Source: Lachnospiraceae bacterium
Lineage (GTDB): Bacteria; Bacillota; Clostridia; Lachnospirales; Lachnospiraceae
Assembly: GCA_017508825.1 (NCBI GenBank)
Contig: JAFWRC010000281.1
Coordinates: 1-61,893 of the forward strand
DNA length: 61,893 bases
Direction: 5' to 3'
Below are positions 42,505-50,745 of the stretch, in pieces. The translations under genes and the position numbers were made by a program. Numbering within the stretch: the first letter of the stretch is position 1; each line of letters begins with the position of its first letter. The notes below the pieces were generated by a model. That model was not told the DNA's origin and ran no database searches. It saw nothing but the letters and a program-made list of their open reading frames with translations.

Positions 42505-43296
42505 ATGAGAAAACGGTTAAAAATATCCGCCCTTCTCGGATTGATCGGAGTAATTTTGGTGATGACGGGATGTGCGTTTGGGCAGAACACATCCGATGGG
42601 AATATAAATATGGTCAGAATAGATATGACCGAGGACGAGATTCGGAATATGTCGGATGAAGATTTTAAGGAATATGGTCTGCTTCTTATACAAGATCTAA
42701 TAGAAGATGTCCAGACACGCAATCCGCAGAGAGAAGAATTCGGATTTACGCGTGAAGAGGGATATCGTTATGCGGGTATGCCGGCAGGAAAATCCGCTTC
42801 GGATTATGACGAGGCATTGAAGATCGCCGGAGAAGAGTGGCAGGATAATGATCTAAATCAGTTCACGGATATTGCTCTTCTGGGTGAAAATGACAAGTTT
42901 TGGCTTTTTAAATGTGATAACTATTATAAGGGCGAATTTAATCTGATCTGTACCACAGCGGTTTATAAAAAAGACTACTATGATGAGAAGTCGAGAACTG
43001 CGTATTTTGAACTGAACGAAGAGAATATCCGGACATTCTTTGCATACCGCTCACCTGATCCGGAAGATCAGTACGGGGCCGTCATCGGAGAATTTGTCAT
43101 CAGGACGGATGAGGGCTATGTTTTCAGAAGATACTCTCTGCAGATAACGTATGGTGATCATGGGCTGAACGATGAAGCGAACCTGTACATGTATGAAGCG
43201 AAGATCTCGAATGAAGGTAAAGTTGACAGGCTTGATTACGGTGACTATAGAAGGTCTGTGACACTCCCGGTCAGCACTATAGGAGATCCATATTAA
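42505..43296 (+). CDS. Hypothetical lipoprotein
   Basis: 263 residues from the ATG at 42505, with GGAG eight bases upstream. Lipobox VMTGC. The mature part has a short acidic linker and then a domain with NDKFWLFKCDNYYKGEFN and YFELNEENIRTFFAYRS; I do not recognise the family. It follows carbonic anhydrase by 34 bp and may share its transcript. Confidence 0.82.
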   Translation: MRKRLKISALLGLIGVILVMTGCAFGQNTSDGNINMVRIDMTEDEIRNMSDEDFKEYGLLLIQDLIEDVQTRNPQREEFGFTREEGYRYAGMPAGKSASDYDEALKIAGEEWQDNDLNQFTDIALLGENDKFWLFKCDNYYKGEFNLICTTAVYKKDYYDEKSRTAYFELNEENIRTFFAYRSPDPEDQYGAVIGEFVIRTDEGYVFRRYSLQITYGDHGLNDEANLYMYEAKISNEGKVDRLDYGDYRRSVTLPVSTIGDPY

Positions 43297-43567
43297 ATCC
43301 GGCTAAACCTGTGTATAATAAATGAAAATTTTGAGAGAAGCGAGGTAATTTATGTTAAGCGTGGTGAGATAACCATTGCATGACGAACAGTGTGCGGCAG
43401 TATAGCCTTTGACACAGTACGAACATTGCAATAAAGAATTTGGAAATTGACAGTAAGGACTGTTGGTTTTATTTCTTGCGCTTAATATCATGAAAGTCAT
43501 AGCCTCGTTTTTTTGATGCTCATTTTTGGGTTCTGATTCCTTATGAGCCGGAAAAGAATTGATAATG

Positions 43568-43608
43568 CGGACCATGATATCTTTGCGTGAGATATCATGG
43601 TCCGTTTT
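43568..43608 (+). terminator. Strong hairpin terminator
   Basis: A perfect 15-bp stem (43568-43582 with 43590-43604, starting CGGACCATG) is followed by TTTTG. The rest of 43297-43684 shows no gene I can support. Confidence 0.8.
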
Positions 43609-43684
43609 GCATGGGGCAGAACGGGAGAGAAATAAAGAAAAGCATTGATCGGACAGATGATCCGGAGAGAATAAGGAGATAAAA

Positions 43685-44111
43685 ATGAATACCGAACAAC
43701 AGATTGGATTTGATAAGGTAAAGGAAATGTGGGCGCAGCTGGCGGTAAGCACCTGTGCGAAAGAAAAGATTGCAGGAACAGTACCGATTATGGATGAGAA
43801 GGAACTGCGCCATCAATTGAAAGCGACAACGGACGCAAGGCAGATGATCGATAAACTTGGGAATCCGCCCCTGCAGGATGTGACGGAGATCCGGGAGATC
43901 CTGCAGGCAGCGGTCCGCGGAGATTGTCTTACACCGTACCAGTTAGAGCGCGTGGAAAAAGTGCTTGTGGTAGTAGAGCGGCTGAAACAGTATCTTGCCC
44001 GGGGAAAATATCAAAAATGTGTTGGAGATACTGGCGGCGGCGAACCGGGACTGCTTCGTCATACTGGATGAGCCGGGATCGGGAACGGATCCGGCGGAAG
44101 GCACAACATGA
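43685..44111 (+). pseudogene. mutS2: mutS2 remnant with large internal deletion and frameshift
   Basis: The first ~110 codons from the ATG at 43685 follow the MutS2/MutS-core N-terminus (QIGFDKVKEMWAQLAVSTCA, LGNPPLQDVTEIREIL). Near 44010 the text jumps, in another frame, to NIKNVLEILAAANRDCFVIL then DEPGSGTDPAEG, the Walker B and signature region that lies several hundred residues later in intact MutS2. About 400 codons including Walker A are missing, as are the clamp and Smr domains. It cannot be functional. Confidence 0.75.
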
Positions 44112-44135
44112 CGAGGCAGCCGCGAAAAAGCTGTT

Positions 44136-44163
44136 TTGAAGTTGCGGATTCATGTGTTATAAT
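44136..44163 (+). promoter_or_regulatory. Candidate promoter for the 431-aa membrane protein
   Basis: TTGAAG (44136) and TATAAT (44158) with a 16-bp spacer. The start codon follows 10 bp after the -10, so either the transcript is nearly leaderless or the true start is internal. Confidence 0.45.
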
Positions 44164-44172
44164 TCTTGAATT

Positions 44173-45468
44173 ATGAAGATCATTTATTCAAAATATGACG
44201 GTGATATCTTAACAGATTATATGGATGAAGTGCTGGATTACCGGGATACTCTTTGCAAAGAACTTGTTTTTAAAAAGTGTTCCGTGGGTCGGATCCGAAC
44301 GGAATTTGGGAAAAAACTGGCCCGTGCTTTTATGCATTTCTGTACAGCGGTCTCATGGATCGGAGCGGTACTGGCAAACATATGGGTCATGGCCATATTC
44401 AGCCCGTGGGCTGTAATACCGGAAGCGATAGCAATGGGGTTGATTCTGTATGGGCTTCATTACCTGTTTGAACGATATCTGGCGCCGGAAGAAATACCGC
44501 TGTGCTCGCTTTCTGTACTTAAGATGCGCAAATCTGCGGAGCTTCGACATGCAAGATACCGGATCTATGATGAACGGGATCCCAAGAACCGGAAATATAA
44601 TAAGGAGAGAGTGGTATACTTTGGCCCAGGCAAGTACATGCTTAAAAAGCATCTTATTCACAGCGATGATGAAACAGAACTGCGCTGCATTGACAGATTA
44701 TTGACGGTGGCCAACCGGTTATCGGATCTGCGGAGTTTTGCCAAGGCATCCAATGAGATCGAAGAATTCATGAAAAACTATGGAGAGGAAAATGTGGATG
44801 TTTCGGTTTCGGTGGAATATATGGATGATATGGAAACCGATTTCAGTGTGTATGAGATCACTCTGAAAGAAAAGTGCGGTAACGAAGCAGGTTCTGTGAT
44901 CCCTACGGAACCGGCAACGTTACAGGTTCGTGTACCGTATGCTCCCGGCGTAAAACTGTTGGACCAACGTAAAAACAAGAAGAATAAAAAAGATGCAACA
45001 ACGCTGGATCTGGGGTATTTTGATCCGGATTACGATGCAATCATGGAGCTGGGTGAGCAGTACCGGTCGGAGATCAAAAAAGACTGGACAGGTAGAAGAA
45101 AATCGGAAAAATCCCCGGTATTTCAAAAACTTTCCCAACTGAATCCCCCTAAATTTGCAGAAATACGGGAGGTCATGAGACAGAAACGCAAGGCGCAGGA
45201 AGAGAAGATCTATCAGAAGGAAGAGATGCGGGATGCGGAAGCGCTGCGTGATCAGGATGATCTTCGTGATGAAGAAATCTGTGATGAAGATGGGCTTCGT
45301 GATGAAGAGAATCTCCGGGATGAAGAGAATTTCCGTGATCAGGAAGCTGTTAAGTCGCAGGAAGATATACAGGTATCAGAAGGTGAGACAGTATTCGGAT
45401 TTCCTGAATTTCCACAGGAGATGGGGAATGACGACGAAATAAGTCTCTCAAAAACGGAAACGGACTGA
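44173..45468 (+). CDS. Hypothetical membrane protein with charged repeat tail
   Basis: 431 residues. Two membrane helices at about 58-100 (AVSWIGAVLANIWVMAIFSPWAV, IAMGLILYGLHYLF), then a soluble domain with VVYFGPGKYMLKKHLIHSDD and VSVSVEYMDDMETDFSVYEI. Residues about 335-410 are a highly charged tail made of near-repeats of LRDEENLRDEEN, in nucleotide sequence GATGAAGAG-rich and likely slippage-prone. No family is recognised. The stop codon TGA is the first three bases of REP copy 3. Confidence 0.75.
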   Translation: MKIIYSKYDGDILTDYMDEVLDYRDTLCKELVFKKCSVGRIRTEFGKKLARAFMHFCTAVSWIGAVLANIWVMAIFSPWAVIPEAIAMGLILYGLHYLFERYLAPEEIPLCSLSVLKMRKSAELRHARYRIYDERDPKNRKYNKERVVYFGPGKYMLKKHLIHSDDETELRCIDRLLTVANRLSDLRSFAKASNEIEEFMKNYGEENVDVSVSVEYMDDMETDFSVYEITLKEKCGNEAGSVIPTEPATLQVRVPYAPGVKLLDQRKNKKNKKDATTLDLGYFDPDYDAIMELGEQYRSEIKKDWTGRRKSEKSPVFQKLSQLNPPKFAEIREVMRQKRKAQEEKIYQKEEMRDAEALRDQDDLRDEEICDEDGLRDEENLRDEENFRDQEAVKSQEDIQVSEGETVFGFPEFPQEMGNDDEISLSKTETD

Positions 45469-45558
45469 GCCATGGGGACGGTTCTTGTGGCTCAAAATGG
45501 GTGAGCCATGGGGACGGTTCTTGTGGCTCAAAATGAGCCGGAGAATCGTCCCTGTGGC
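45466..45558. repeat. REP-like palindrome, copy 3 with duplicated left half
   Basis: A half element (45466-45499: TGAGCCATGGGGACGGTTCT then TGTGGCTCAAAATG) is followed by a full copy (45502-45558) ending GAGAATCGTCCCTGTGGC. The repeat supplies the TGA stop of the upstream gene. Confidence 0.88.
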
Positions 45559-45601
45559 ATGTATTGAATCTGGTGGACACAAAATGTTCACCATTTTTTT
45601 A

Positions 45602-45631
45602 TTGACAATAATACATTTGATGAAATATAAT
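45602..45631 (+). promoter_or_regulatory. Sigma-A promoter of the gpx operon
   Basis: Consensus TTGACA (45602-45607), 18-bp spacer, TATAAT (45626-45631), 46 bp before the gpx start. Confidence 0.8.
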
Positions 45632-45677
45632 GTGGTCAAATGATAAAACAACAAACAGCCAAAAGGAGGGCGTGACC

Positions 45678-46220
45678 ATGAACTTTTATGAACTGAGTGT
45701 TACTGCAGCGACGGGCGAAGAGATAGCGATGAAGGATTTTGAAGGAAAGGTGGTAATGATCGTAAATACTGCGACAGGATGCGGTTTTACACCTCACTAC
45801 AAGGACATTGAGGAGATGTATGAGAAGTATCACGACAGGGGCTTTGAGGTGATCGATGTACCGTGCAACCAGTTTGCAGGGCAGACACCGGGAACGGATG
45901 AAGAGATCCATGAATTCTGCCAGCTGAAGTACAAGACTCAGTTTCCGCAGATGAAAAAGTCTGATGTGAACGGTGAGACGGCAATCCCGCTGTTTAAGTA
46001 TCTGAAGGAGCAGAAAGGCTTTGAAGGATTCGGAAAAGGAGCGACAGCCCTGGCGATGTCTGCTATGTTATCTAAGATCGATAAGGATTATAAGAACAAT
46101 CCGGAGATCAAATGGAACTTTACCAAGTTTGTGGTGGATCGCAAAGGCAATGTGGTGGCAAGATTTGAGCCGACCGCAAAGATGGATAAAGTGGCTGAAT
46201 TTGTAGAAGGTCTGCTGTAA
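45678..46220 (+). CDS. Glutathione peroxidase family protein
   Basis: 180 residues from the ATG at 45678 (AAAAGGAGGGCG upstream). The peroxidatic Cys35 lies in NTATGCGFTPHY, then VIDVPCNQFAGQTPGTDEEI (resolving Cys and the catalytic Gln) and KWNFTKFVVDRKGNV (catalytic Trp and Asn). Thioredoxin is the usual electron donor of this bacterial group. It leads an operon with a MarR/OhrR-like regulator and a flavodoxin, consistent with peroxide response. Confidence 0.93.
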   Translation: MNFYELSVTAATGEEIAMKDFEGKVVMIVNTATGCGFTPHYKDIEEMYEKYHDRGFEVIDVPCNQFAGQTPGTDEEIHEFCQLKYKTQFPQMKKSDVNGETAIPLFKYLKEQKGFEGFGKGATALAMSAMLSKIDKDYKNNPEIKWNFTKFVVDRKGNVVARFEPTAKMDKVAEFVEGLL

Positions 46221-46232
46221 GGAGATACGATC

Positions 46233-46664
46233 ATGGCGCAGGAATATGAACAGCTTTTACTCAAAAATCAATTATGCTTCCCGATGTATGCCTGCGGGAG
46301 AAAGATCGTAGCAGCATATACCCCGTACCTGAAACCTCTAGGGCTTACCTATACGCAGTACGTTGTCTTTATGGTATTGTGGGAGAAGGAAAGCGTGAAT
46401 GTCGGGCAGCTCGGCGCGATCCTGCATCTGGACGCAGGGACGCTGACGCCGCTTCTGAAGCATCTGGAAAAAGAAGGGTATATCACCAGAGCCAGATCGA
46501 AAGAGGACGAACGCGTAACTGTGGTTTGCATTACCGAAAAGGGGAATGCGCTGAAAGAGGCGTGCAAGGACATACCTCGGAAGATCGCAGCAAGCGGATC
46601 ATCACTTTCGGAAAAAGACGCAAAAGAGCTGTACAGACTGCTGTACAAATATTTAGAGGAGTAA
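46233..46664 (+). CDS. MarR-family regulator, OhrR-like
   Basis: 143 residues; ATG at 46233 after AAGGAGATA. LKNQLCFPMYACGRKI carries the N-terminal Cys15 that senses organic peroxide in OhrR, and a winged helix follows (LGAILHLDAGTLTPLLKHLEKEGYITRARS, DERVTVVCITEKG). The gene lies 12 bp after gpx and probably represses this operon until oxidised. An extra Cys21 is nearby. Confidence 0.9.
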   Translation: MAQEYEQLLLKNQLCFPMYACGRKIVAAYTPYLKPLGLTYTQYVVFMVLWEKESVNVGQLGAILHLDAGTLTPLLKHLEKEGYITRARSKEDERVTVVCITEKGNALKEACKDIPRKIAASGSSLSEKDAKELYRLLYKYLEE

Positions 46665-46668
46665 GTCA

Positions 46669-47076
46669 ATGAAATATGCAGTAAGATATTATACAAAAAC
46701 CGGTAATACCAAAAGACTTGCAGAGGCGATCGCGAAAGAACTCGGAGTAGAAGCGCTTCCGGTTAGCGAGACGGTAAACGAGAAGGTGGATATCCTGTTC
46801 CTGGGAAATTCCTACTATGCATTTGATATTGATCCGGAGGTCAAAGCGTTTGTGAACGCTTTAGATAAAGAAAAGGTCGGAAAGATTGTTAATTTCGGAT
46901 CGGCGTGCCTTCTGAATTCGACATACAAAAAAGTAAAGGCGGTTGCAGATAAGGCGGGGATCGCTATGGATGAAAAAGAATTTCATTGCAGGGGCGAATT
47001 TAAAGGGATCCACAAAGGAAGACCGAACGAAGAAGATCTGCAGGCTGCTGTCGAATTTGTAAGGCAGTATATGTAA
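46669..47076 (+). CDS. Flavodoxin-like protein
   Basis: 135 residues; ATG at 46669, 4 bp after the regulator. The phosphate loop YYTKTGNTKRLAEAI, then ILFLGNSYYAFDIDPEV and VNFGSACLLNSTYKKVKAV, match short-chain FMN-binding flavodoxins. It could supply electrons to the peroxidase system. Confidence 0.9.
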   Translation: MKYAVRYYTKTGNTKRLAEAIAKELGVEALPVSETVNEKVDILFLGNSYYAFDIDPEVKAFVNALDKEKVGKIVNFGSACLLNSTYKKVKAVADKAGIAMDEKEFHCRGEFKGIHKGRPNEEDLQAAVEFVRQYM

Positions 47077-47122
47077 TACCGGGAACCGACCATTGGAGAG
47101 TTAAGCGCTGAAATCAAATCTT

Positions 47123-47151
47123 TTGTCAGAAGATCTGTAACGTGGTATAAT
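47123..47151 (+). promoter_or_regulatory. Promoter of the SRAP gene
   Basis: TTGTCA (47123-47128), 17-bp spacer, TATAAT (47146-47151), 41 bp before the start. The flanks closely match the promoter at 49856. Confidence 0.7.
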
Positions 47152-47191
47152 GCTGTAGCGCGACAGAACGCAGAAAGAAGCAAGATATACC

Positions 47192-47758
47192 ATGTGTGGA
47201 CGATACTATATTCAACATAAAATGTATGATAATCTGCCGGCATTTATGATACCGGCAGATTATGCGTTATATACCGGGGATGTCTGTCCGTCGGAAAAAG
47301 CGCTGATCCTCCGGCAGGGATGCCGGGGAATGGAAGGCGGCGTATTATCCTGGGGCTATCCTTCGAAAAATTCCGGCGGTCTGGTGATCAATGCCAGAGT
47401 GGAGACACTGCATGAGAAGCCGATGTTCTGCGAAGATGTGATGCATCGACGGTGTCTGATCCCGGCAAGCGGTTTTTATGAATGGGATAAAGAAAAACAG
47501 AAAGCAACAATACGCCGGCCGGAGAAAGAGTTGATCTATTTTGCCGGATTTTACGGGATCCGTAACGGGCAGGAGCGTTTTGTGATCATCACCCGGCAGG
47601 CGGCCGGTGAGATGTGCAGGATCCATGACCGGATGCCGCTCATCATTCCGGGCGAATGTATGGAAGAGTGGTTTTCGGGCGATTATGAATATCTGCTCAA
47701 AACGGAAGCGCCTGTTTTGCAGATAGAGATTGAGAATGAGCAGTTATCGTTTTTGTAG
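47192..47758 (+). CDS. SRAP-domain protein (HMCES/YedK family)
   Basis: 188 residues; ATG at 47192. Cys2 directly after Met is the catalytic residue that covalently traps abasic sites in single-stranded DNA. Other family marks are INARVETLHEKPMF, RRCLIPASGFYEW, and HDRMPLII with the active-site His. It shields abasic sites at replication forks. It fits with the Y-family polymerase encoded at 51872. Confidence 0.94.
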   Translation: MCGRYYIQHKMYDNLPAFMIPADYALYTGDVCPSEKALILRQGCRGMEGGVLSWGYPSKNSGGLVINARVETLHEKPMFCEDVMHRRCLIPASGFYEWDKEKQKATIRRPEKELIYFAGFYGIRNGQERFVIITRQAAGEMCRIHDRMPLIIPGECMEEWFSGDYEYLLKTEAPVLQIEIENEQLSFL

Positions 47759-47832
47759 TTTATAGTTTTGAGTTTTGCAGTTTATTGTTTTGTAGTTTGC
47801 TGTTTGTAGTTTTTGTAGTTTGTAGTTTAGCT
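47757..47832. repeat. Degenerate TTTGTAGTTT tandem repeat
   Basis: About 75 bp of imperfect TTTGTAG / TTTTGTAGTT units directly after the SRAP stop and up to the EamA start. No gene or hairpin is seen; likely replication slippage. It leaves no room for an ordinary ribosome binding site before EamA. Confidence 0.75.
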
Positions 47833-47836
47833 GTTT

Positions 47837-48763
47837 ATGGAAAAGAAGGCATTTTTTGAAAAGAATACGGCAGTGATCTTCGGAACCATGATCTGCAGTC
47901 TGCTATGGGGAAGCGCATTCCCGTTTGTAAAGATCGGTTACCGGCTGCTGGATCTGGACGCATCGGAAACGGCTTCACAGATCCTGTTTGCCGGTATCCG
48001 TTTTACGATCGCAGGACTGATGGTGATACTGTTCGGAAGCATAACGCAAAAGAAGCTGATGCTGCCGAAAAAAGCAGAACTCCGGCCGGTCATGGTGGTC
48101 TCAATGTTTCAGACGGTCGGACAGTACATTCTGTACTATATCGGGCTGGCGCATACCAGCGGTGTCCGCGGCGCGATCATCATCGGAACCAATGTGTTTG
48201 TAGCAATCCTGGTTTCGAGTCTGATCTTCCGGCAGGAGAAGCTTACCATGCGCAAGATTGCCGGAAGCATCGTCGGGTTTCTCGGCGTGATTCTTATCAA
48301 TGTGGCAGGCGGCTCTTTAGGAGAAGGCAGTTTCCTCAAAGGGGATCTGCTCGTTTTTTTGTGTACATTCTGCTATGCATTTTCATCGGTCTTTATGAAG
48401 AAATATTCAGGAACGTACGATACGGTAATGATCAGCGGATACCAGTTCTTTCTGGGCGGGATCCTGATGACAATCGTGGGACTGATCCCGGGCGGAACGC
48501 TGCACTTCACTGAAGACGGATCGTGGGCGGTGCTCCTGTATCTGTCCTTTGTCTCTGCGGCGGCTTATACGCTTTGGAGCAGGATCCTGAAATACAATCC
48601 GGTTTCGAAAATTGCGGTATATGGCTTTATGAATCCGGTGTTTGGCGTGATCCTTTCTGCCGTGCTGCTGAAAGAAGGCTCCGCTCTCGGGATCTTCAGT
48701 ATCCTGGCATTGCTGCTCGTTTGCGCAGGCATCGTGATCGTCAACCGGGAAAAACACGGCTGA
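47837..48763 (+). CDS. EamA/DMT-family transporter
   Basis: 308 residues, ten membrane helices in two EamA repeats (GTMICSLLWGSAFPFVKIGY at the start; LLVFLCTFCYAFSSVFMKKY at the start of the second half; closing LLVCAGIVIVNREKHG). It exports or imports a small metabolite. The upstream region is low complexity with no clear ribosome binding site, and the stop codon lies in REP copy 4. Confidence 0.9.
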   Translation: MEKKAFFEKNTAVIFGTMICSLLWGSAFPFVKIGYRLLDLDASETASQILFAGIRFTIAGLMVILFGSITQKKLMLPKKAELRPVMVVSMFQTVGQYILYYIGLAHTSGVRGAIIIGTNVFVAILVSSLIFRQEKLTMRKIAGSIVGFLGVILINVAGGSLGEGSFLKGDLLVFLCTFCYAFSSVFMKKYSGTYDTVMISGYQFFLGGILMTIVGLIPGGTLHFTEDGSWAVLLYLSFVSAAAYTLWSRILKYNPVSKIAVYGFMNPVFGVILSAVLLKEGSALGIFSILALLLVCAGIVIVNREKHG

Positions 48764-48816
48764 GTCATGGGGACGGTTCTATGGCCCGGAACGAGCCGGA
48801 GAACCGTCCCTATGGC
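48761..48816. repeat. REP-like palindrome, copy 4
   Basis: TGAGTCATGGGGACGGTTCT and GAACCGTCCCTATGGC arms. Its first three bases are the stop codon of the EamA gene. Confidence 0.85.
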
Positions 48817-48856
48817 GCATGCAACTTATAGTAGCATACATGACAAGCCGGGTAGG

Positions 48857-48906
48857 TTGTATTATTATCCGGCAGATATATAATAGCTGTTATATCGATC
48901 GATATA
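48857..48906 (+). promoter_or_regulatory. Promoter with palindromic operator candidate
   Basis: TTGTAT (48857), 16-bp spacer, TATAAT (48879). Directly after the -10 lies the perfect 16-bp palindrome TATATCGATCGATATA (48891-48906), a likely repressor site over the transcription start. Confidence 0.6.
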
Positions 48907-48955
48907 GTAACCTGAAAACCTACATTATTTGAGAGTTTTGAGAGGGGGGCTTAAA

Positions 48956-49765
48956 ATGAAAGACAAACCTGTAAAAGTAACACGAAGGATCGTAACGATG
49001 CTGTCAGGAATTGTGCTTACCGGACAGCTCGCTACAGCAGGAATGCCCATTTATGCGCATGCAGAAGGGGCGTCGGAGACAGAAAAGATCTGTGAGGTCG
49101 GTCTGATCACTGCAGAAGGTGTGGCAAATGGAGGAGCGACTGTAACACCGACAACAACCGGAACGATCGTTGCAGGCTTCGATCTGGTGATCACGCAGGA
49201 CAATTCGTATTACCAGAAACTGATCAAGACGGTTGACAGTCTGGTGAAAGCAAAGCAGATCACCGGTAATAAAAAGTATGCACAGTGGTCTACGGTCTGC
49301 CCGTTTACCTGCAAGAGCACCAATACAGACCTTACCATTGCGATCAATATGGATACTCGCGATATTGCACGCTATTCTTCAGCAGAAGAAATGGCAAAAA
49401 ACGCAGTATTTCATATCACCGGTACCCATCGCGGCAAAAAAGTGGATCGCTATATCGCCTATTGTGATGCGCTGAAAAACTTACGCTCACAGCTGGAGAA
49501 GGCAAAGCAGGCGCAGATCAAGATTTACCTGCAGAAATCGAAGACGTTGTATGGTGACTATATGATCGTATCGCAGCCGGGTCAGATCCTGGTCTGGACA
49601 GAGGAGCTGGGCAGGATCTGCGTTCGTACCGACTCGAATTTAAGTAATCTGCCGTTTAACGGTAATGGACAGGTACGCGTAAAGATCACGAATATCAAGG
49701 TGGTTACTCCGACCACAAGTGATCCGAATACGAATATTACAGGTAAAGTAACAGTCGTGAAATAA
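48956..49765 (+). CDS. Hypothetical secreted protein
   Basis: 269 residues from the ATG at 48956 (GAGAGGGGGGC upstream). Signal peptide about 1-33 (IVTMLSGIVLTGQLATAGM, cleavage near AHA-EG). The mature protein starts with a Thr-rich VTPTTTGT segment, then a two-part domain (VAGFDLVITQDNSYYQKLIK and FHITGTHRGKKVDRYIAYCDAL). Not recognised. The operator-like palindrome upstream suggests tight control. Confidence 0.8.
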   Translation: MKDKPVKVTRRIVTMLSGIVLTGQLATAGMPIYAHAEGASETEKICEVGLITAEGVANGGATVTPTTTGTIVAGFDLVITQDNSYYQKLIKTVDSLVKAKQITGNKKYAQWSTVCPFTCKSTNTDLTIAINMDTRDIARYSSAEEMAKNAVFHITGTHRGKKVDRYIAYCDALKNLRSQLEKAKQAQIKIYLQKSKTLYGDYMIVSQPGQILVWTEELGRICVRTDSNLSNLPFNGNGQVRVKITNIKVVTPTTSDPNTNITGKVTVVK

Positions 49766-49787
49766 GCGCATAATTAAATGCGAAATG

Positions 49788-49834
49788 ACGCCCGTCAACA
49801 GAAAGAAATACTTTCTTTGACGGGCGTTTTTTGC
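49788..49834 (+). terminator. Rho-independent terminator
   Basis: GACGCCCGTCAA and TTGACGGGCGTTTTTT form a long stem with an inner AAAG/CTTT pairing. Confidence 0.9.
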
Positions 49835-49855
49835 ACTTTGGGGAAATGCGCCGGT

Positions 49856-49884
49856 TTGTCAGAAGGACTATCTCATGGTATAAT
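49856..49884 (+). promoter_or_regulatory. Promoter of the SCP2 gene
   Basis: TTGTCA (49856-49861), 17-bp spacer, TATAAT (49879-49884). REP copy 5 lies between the -10 and the gene, so it is transcribed in the leader. Confidence 0.7.
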
Positions 49885-49896
49885 GCGTTATACGTA

Positions 49897-49952
49897 TGAG
49901 CCATGGGGACGGTTCTGTGGCTCAAAATGAGCCGGAGAACCGTCCCCGTGGC
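49897..49952. repeat. REP-like palindrome, copy 5
   Basis: TGAGCCATGGGGACGGTTCT and GAGAACCGTCCCCGTGGC arms. It is in the 5' leader of the SCP2-like gene and could form a stable RNA hairpin 34 bases before the start codon. Confidence 0.88.
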
Positions 49953-49986
49953 CTGTTTGAAAACGCTGAATCAGGAGAGGGTCAAA

Positions 49987-50304
49987 ATGACATTTAATGA
50001 ATTGTTAGAAAAGGTAAGAACGATGGCGGCGCAGAAGGATGTTTCGGATAAAGATTTCCTGGCGGTACAGGTGAATATTACCGGGAAAGAAAGCGGCGTG
50101 TTCTATGTGGAGATCAAGGATCATAAGATCCGTGTGGAGCCGTATGAGTATATCGACCGGAACTGCGCGGTTACGATGAGCCTGACGGATTTCAATAAAT
50201 TGCTGGATGGCAAGCTGGATCCGGTTCTGGCATTCGGAACAGGCAAACTGAAAGTGGATGGGGATGCAGGGAAGGCGTTGGAGTTTTCCAGGATTTTGAA
50301 ATAA
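49987..50304 (+). CDS. SCP2 sterol-binding-like domain protein
   Basis: 105 residues from the ATG at 49987 (CAGGAGAGGG upstream). Single SCP2-type domain: LAVQVNITGKESGVFYVEI, then MSLTDFNKLLDGKLDPVLAF and TGKLKVDGDAGKALEFSRIL. In bacteria such proteins bind lipids or other hydrophobic ligands; the ligand is unknown. Confidence 0.88.
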   Translation: MTFNELLEKVRTMAAQKDVSDKDFLAVQVNITGKESGVFYVEIKDHKIRVEPYEYIDRNCAVTMSLTDFNKLLDGKLDPVLAFGTGKLKVDGDAGKALEFSRILK

Positions 50305-50316
50305 AGGGCTGAAGCG

Positions 50317-50724
50317 ATGGGATTATTCAGCACAAAACAGGTCGTATCTTTTGAGCGGGTATTCTGGCGAATCAGCGGTATGCGCTGTATTTGCGAGTAT
50401 GAGATCATCCGGCAGGGCGATACGGCGGCCATAGCGGAATACGAGATGTATTATCAGGATGAGAAGGATGACCGGCGGCTTCGGAGGATCGCAGATTGTC
50501 CGGCAGATACTATGCTCAGCCTGCTGAACGAATGCGGGATCCTGAAGTGGGATGGATTTCATGGAAAGCATCCCCCGGGAGTAAAAGACGGAGAGATGTT
50601 TTCGTTTGAAGCCATAGTCAATGATGACGAAACGATAAAGGCATCGGGATCGGCGAACTTTCCGAAACATTTCGGGGAATTCCGCAGCGCGATCGGTGAA
50701 ATGCTGAAACCTGTAGAAGAATAG
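50317..50724 (+). CDS. Hypothetical protein, 135 aa
   Basis: ATG at 50317, 12 bp after the SCP2-like gene and probably co-transcribed. Soluble, with MRCICEYEIIRQGDTAAIAE and LLNECGILKWDGFHGKHPPG. The second half (FSFEAIVNDDETIKASGSANFP) looks beta-rich. Not recognised. Confidence 0.78.
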   Translation: MGLFSTKQVVSFERVFWRISGMRCICEYEIIRQGDTAAIAEYEMYYQDEKDDRRLRRIADCPADTMLSLLNECGILKWDGFHGKHPPGVKDGEMFSFEAIVNDDETIKASGSANFPKHFGEFRSAIGEMLKPVEE

Positions 50725-50745
50725 CAACATAGAAAAGGATTGCAA

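Noticed and set aside
43303-43752. 149-codon minus-strand frame with several Cys pairs
   Set aside because: The Cys pairs are suggestive of a zinc ribbon, but the frame overlaps the mutS2 start and the perfect terminator stem, and has no ribosome binding site.
44173-45468. The charged repeat region as a CRISPR-like or minisatellite array
   Set aside because: The units are short, adjacent and in frame with a coding region; no spacer structure exists. No CRISPR array was seen anywhere in the window.
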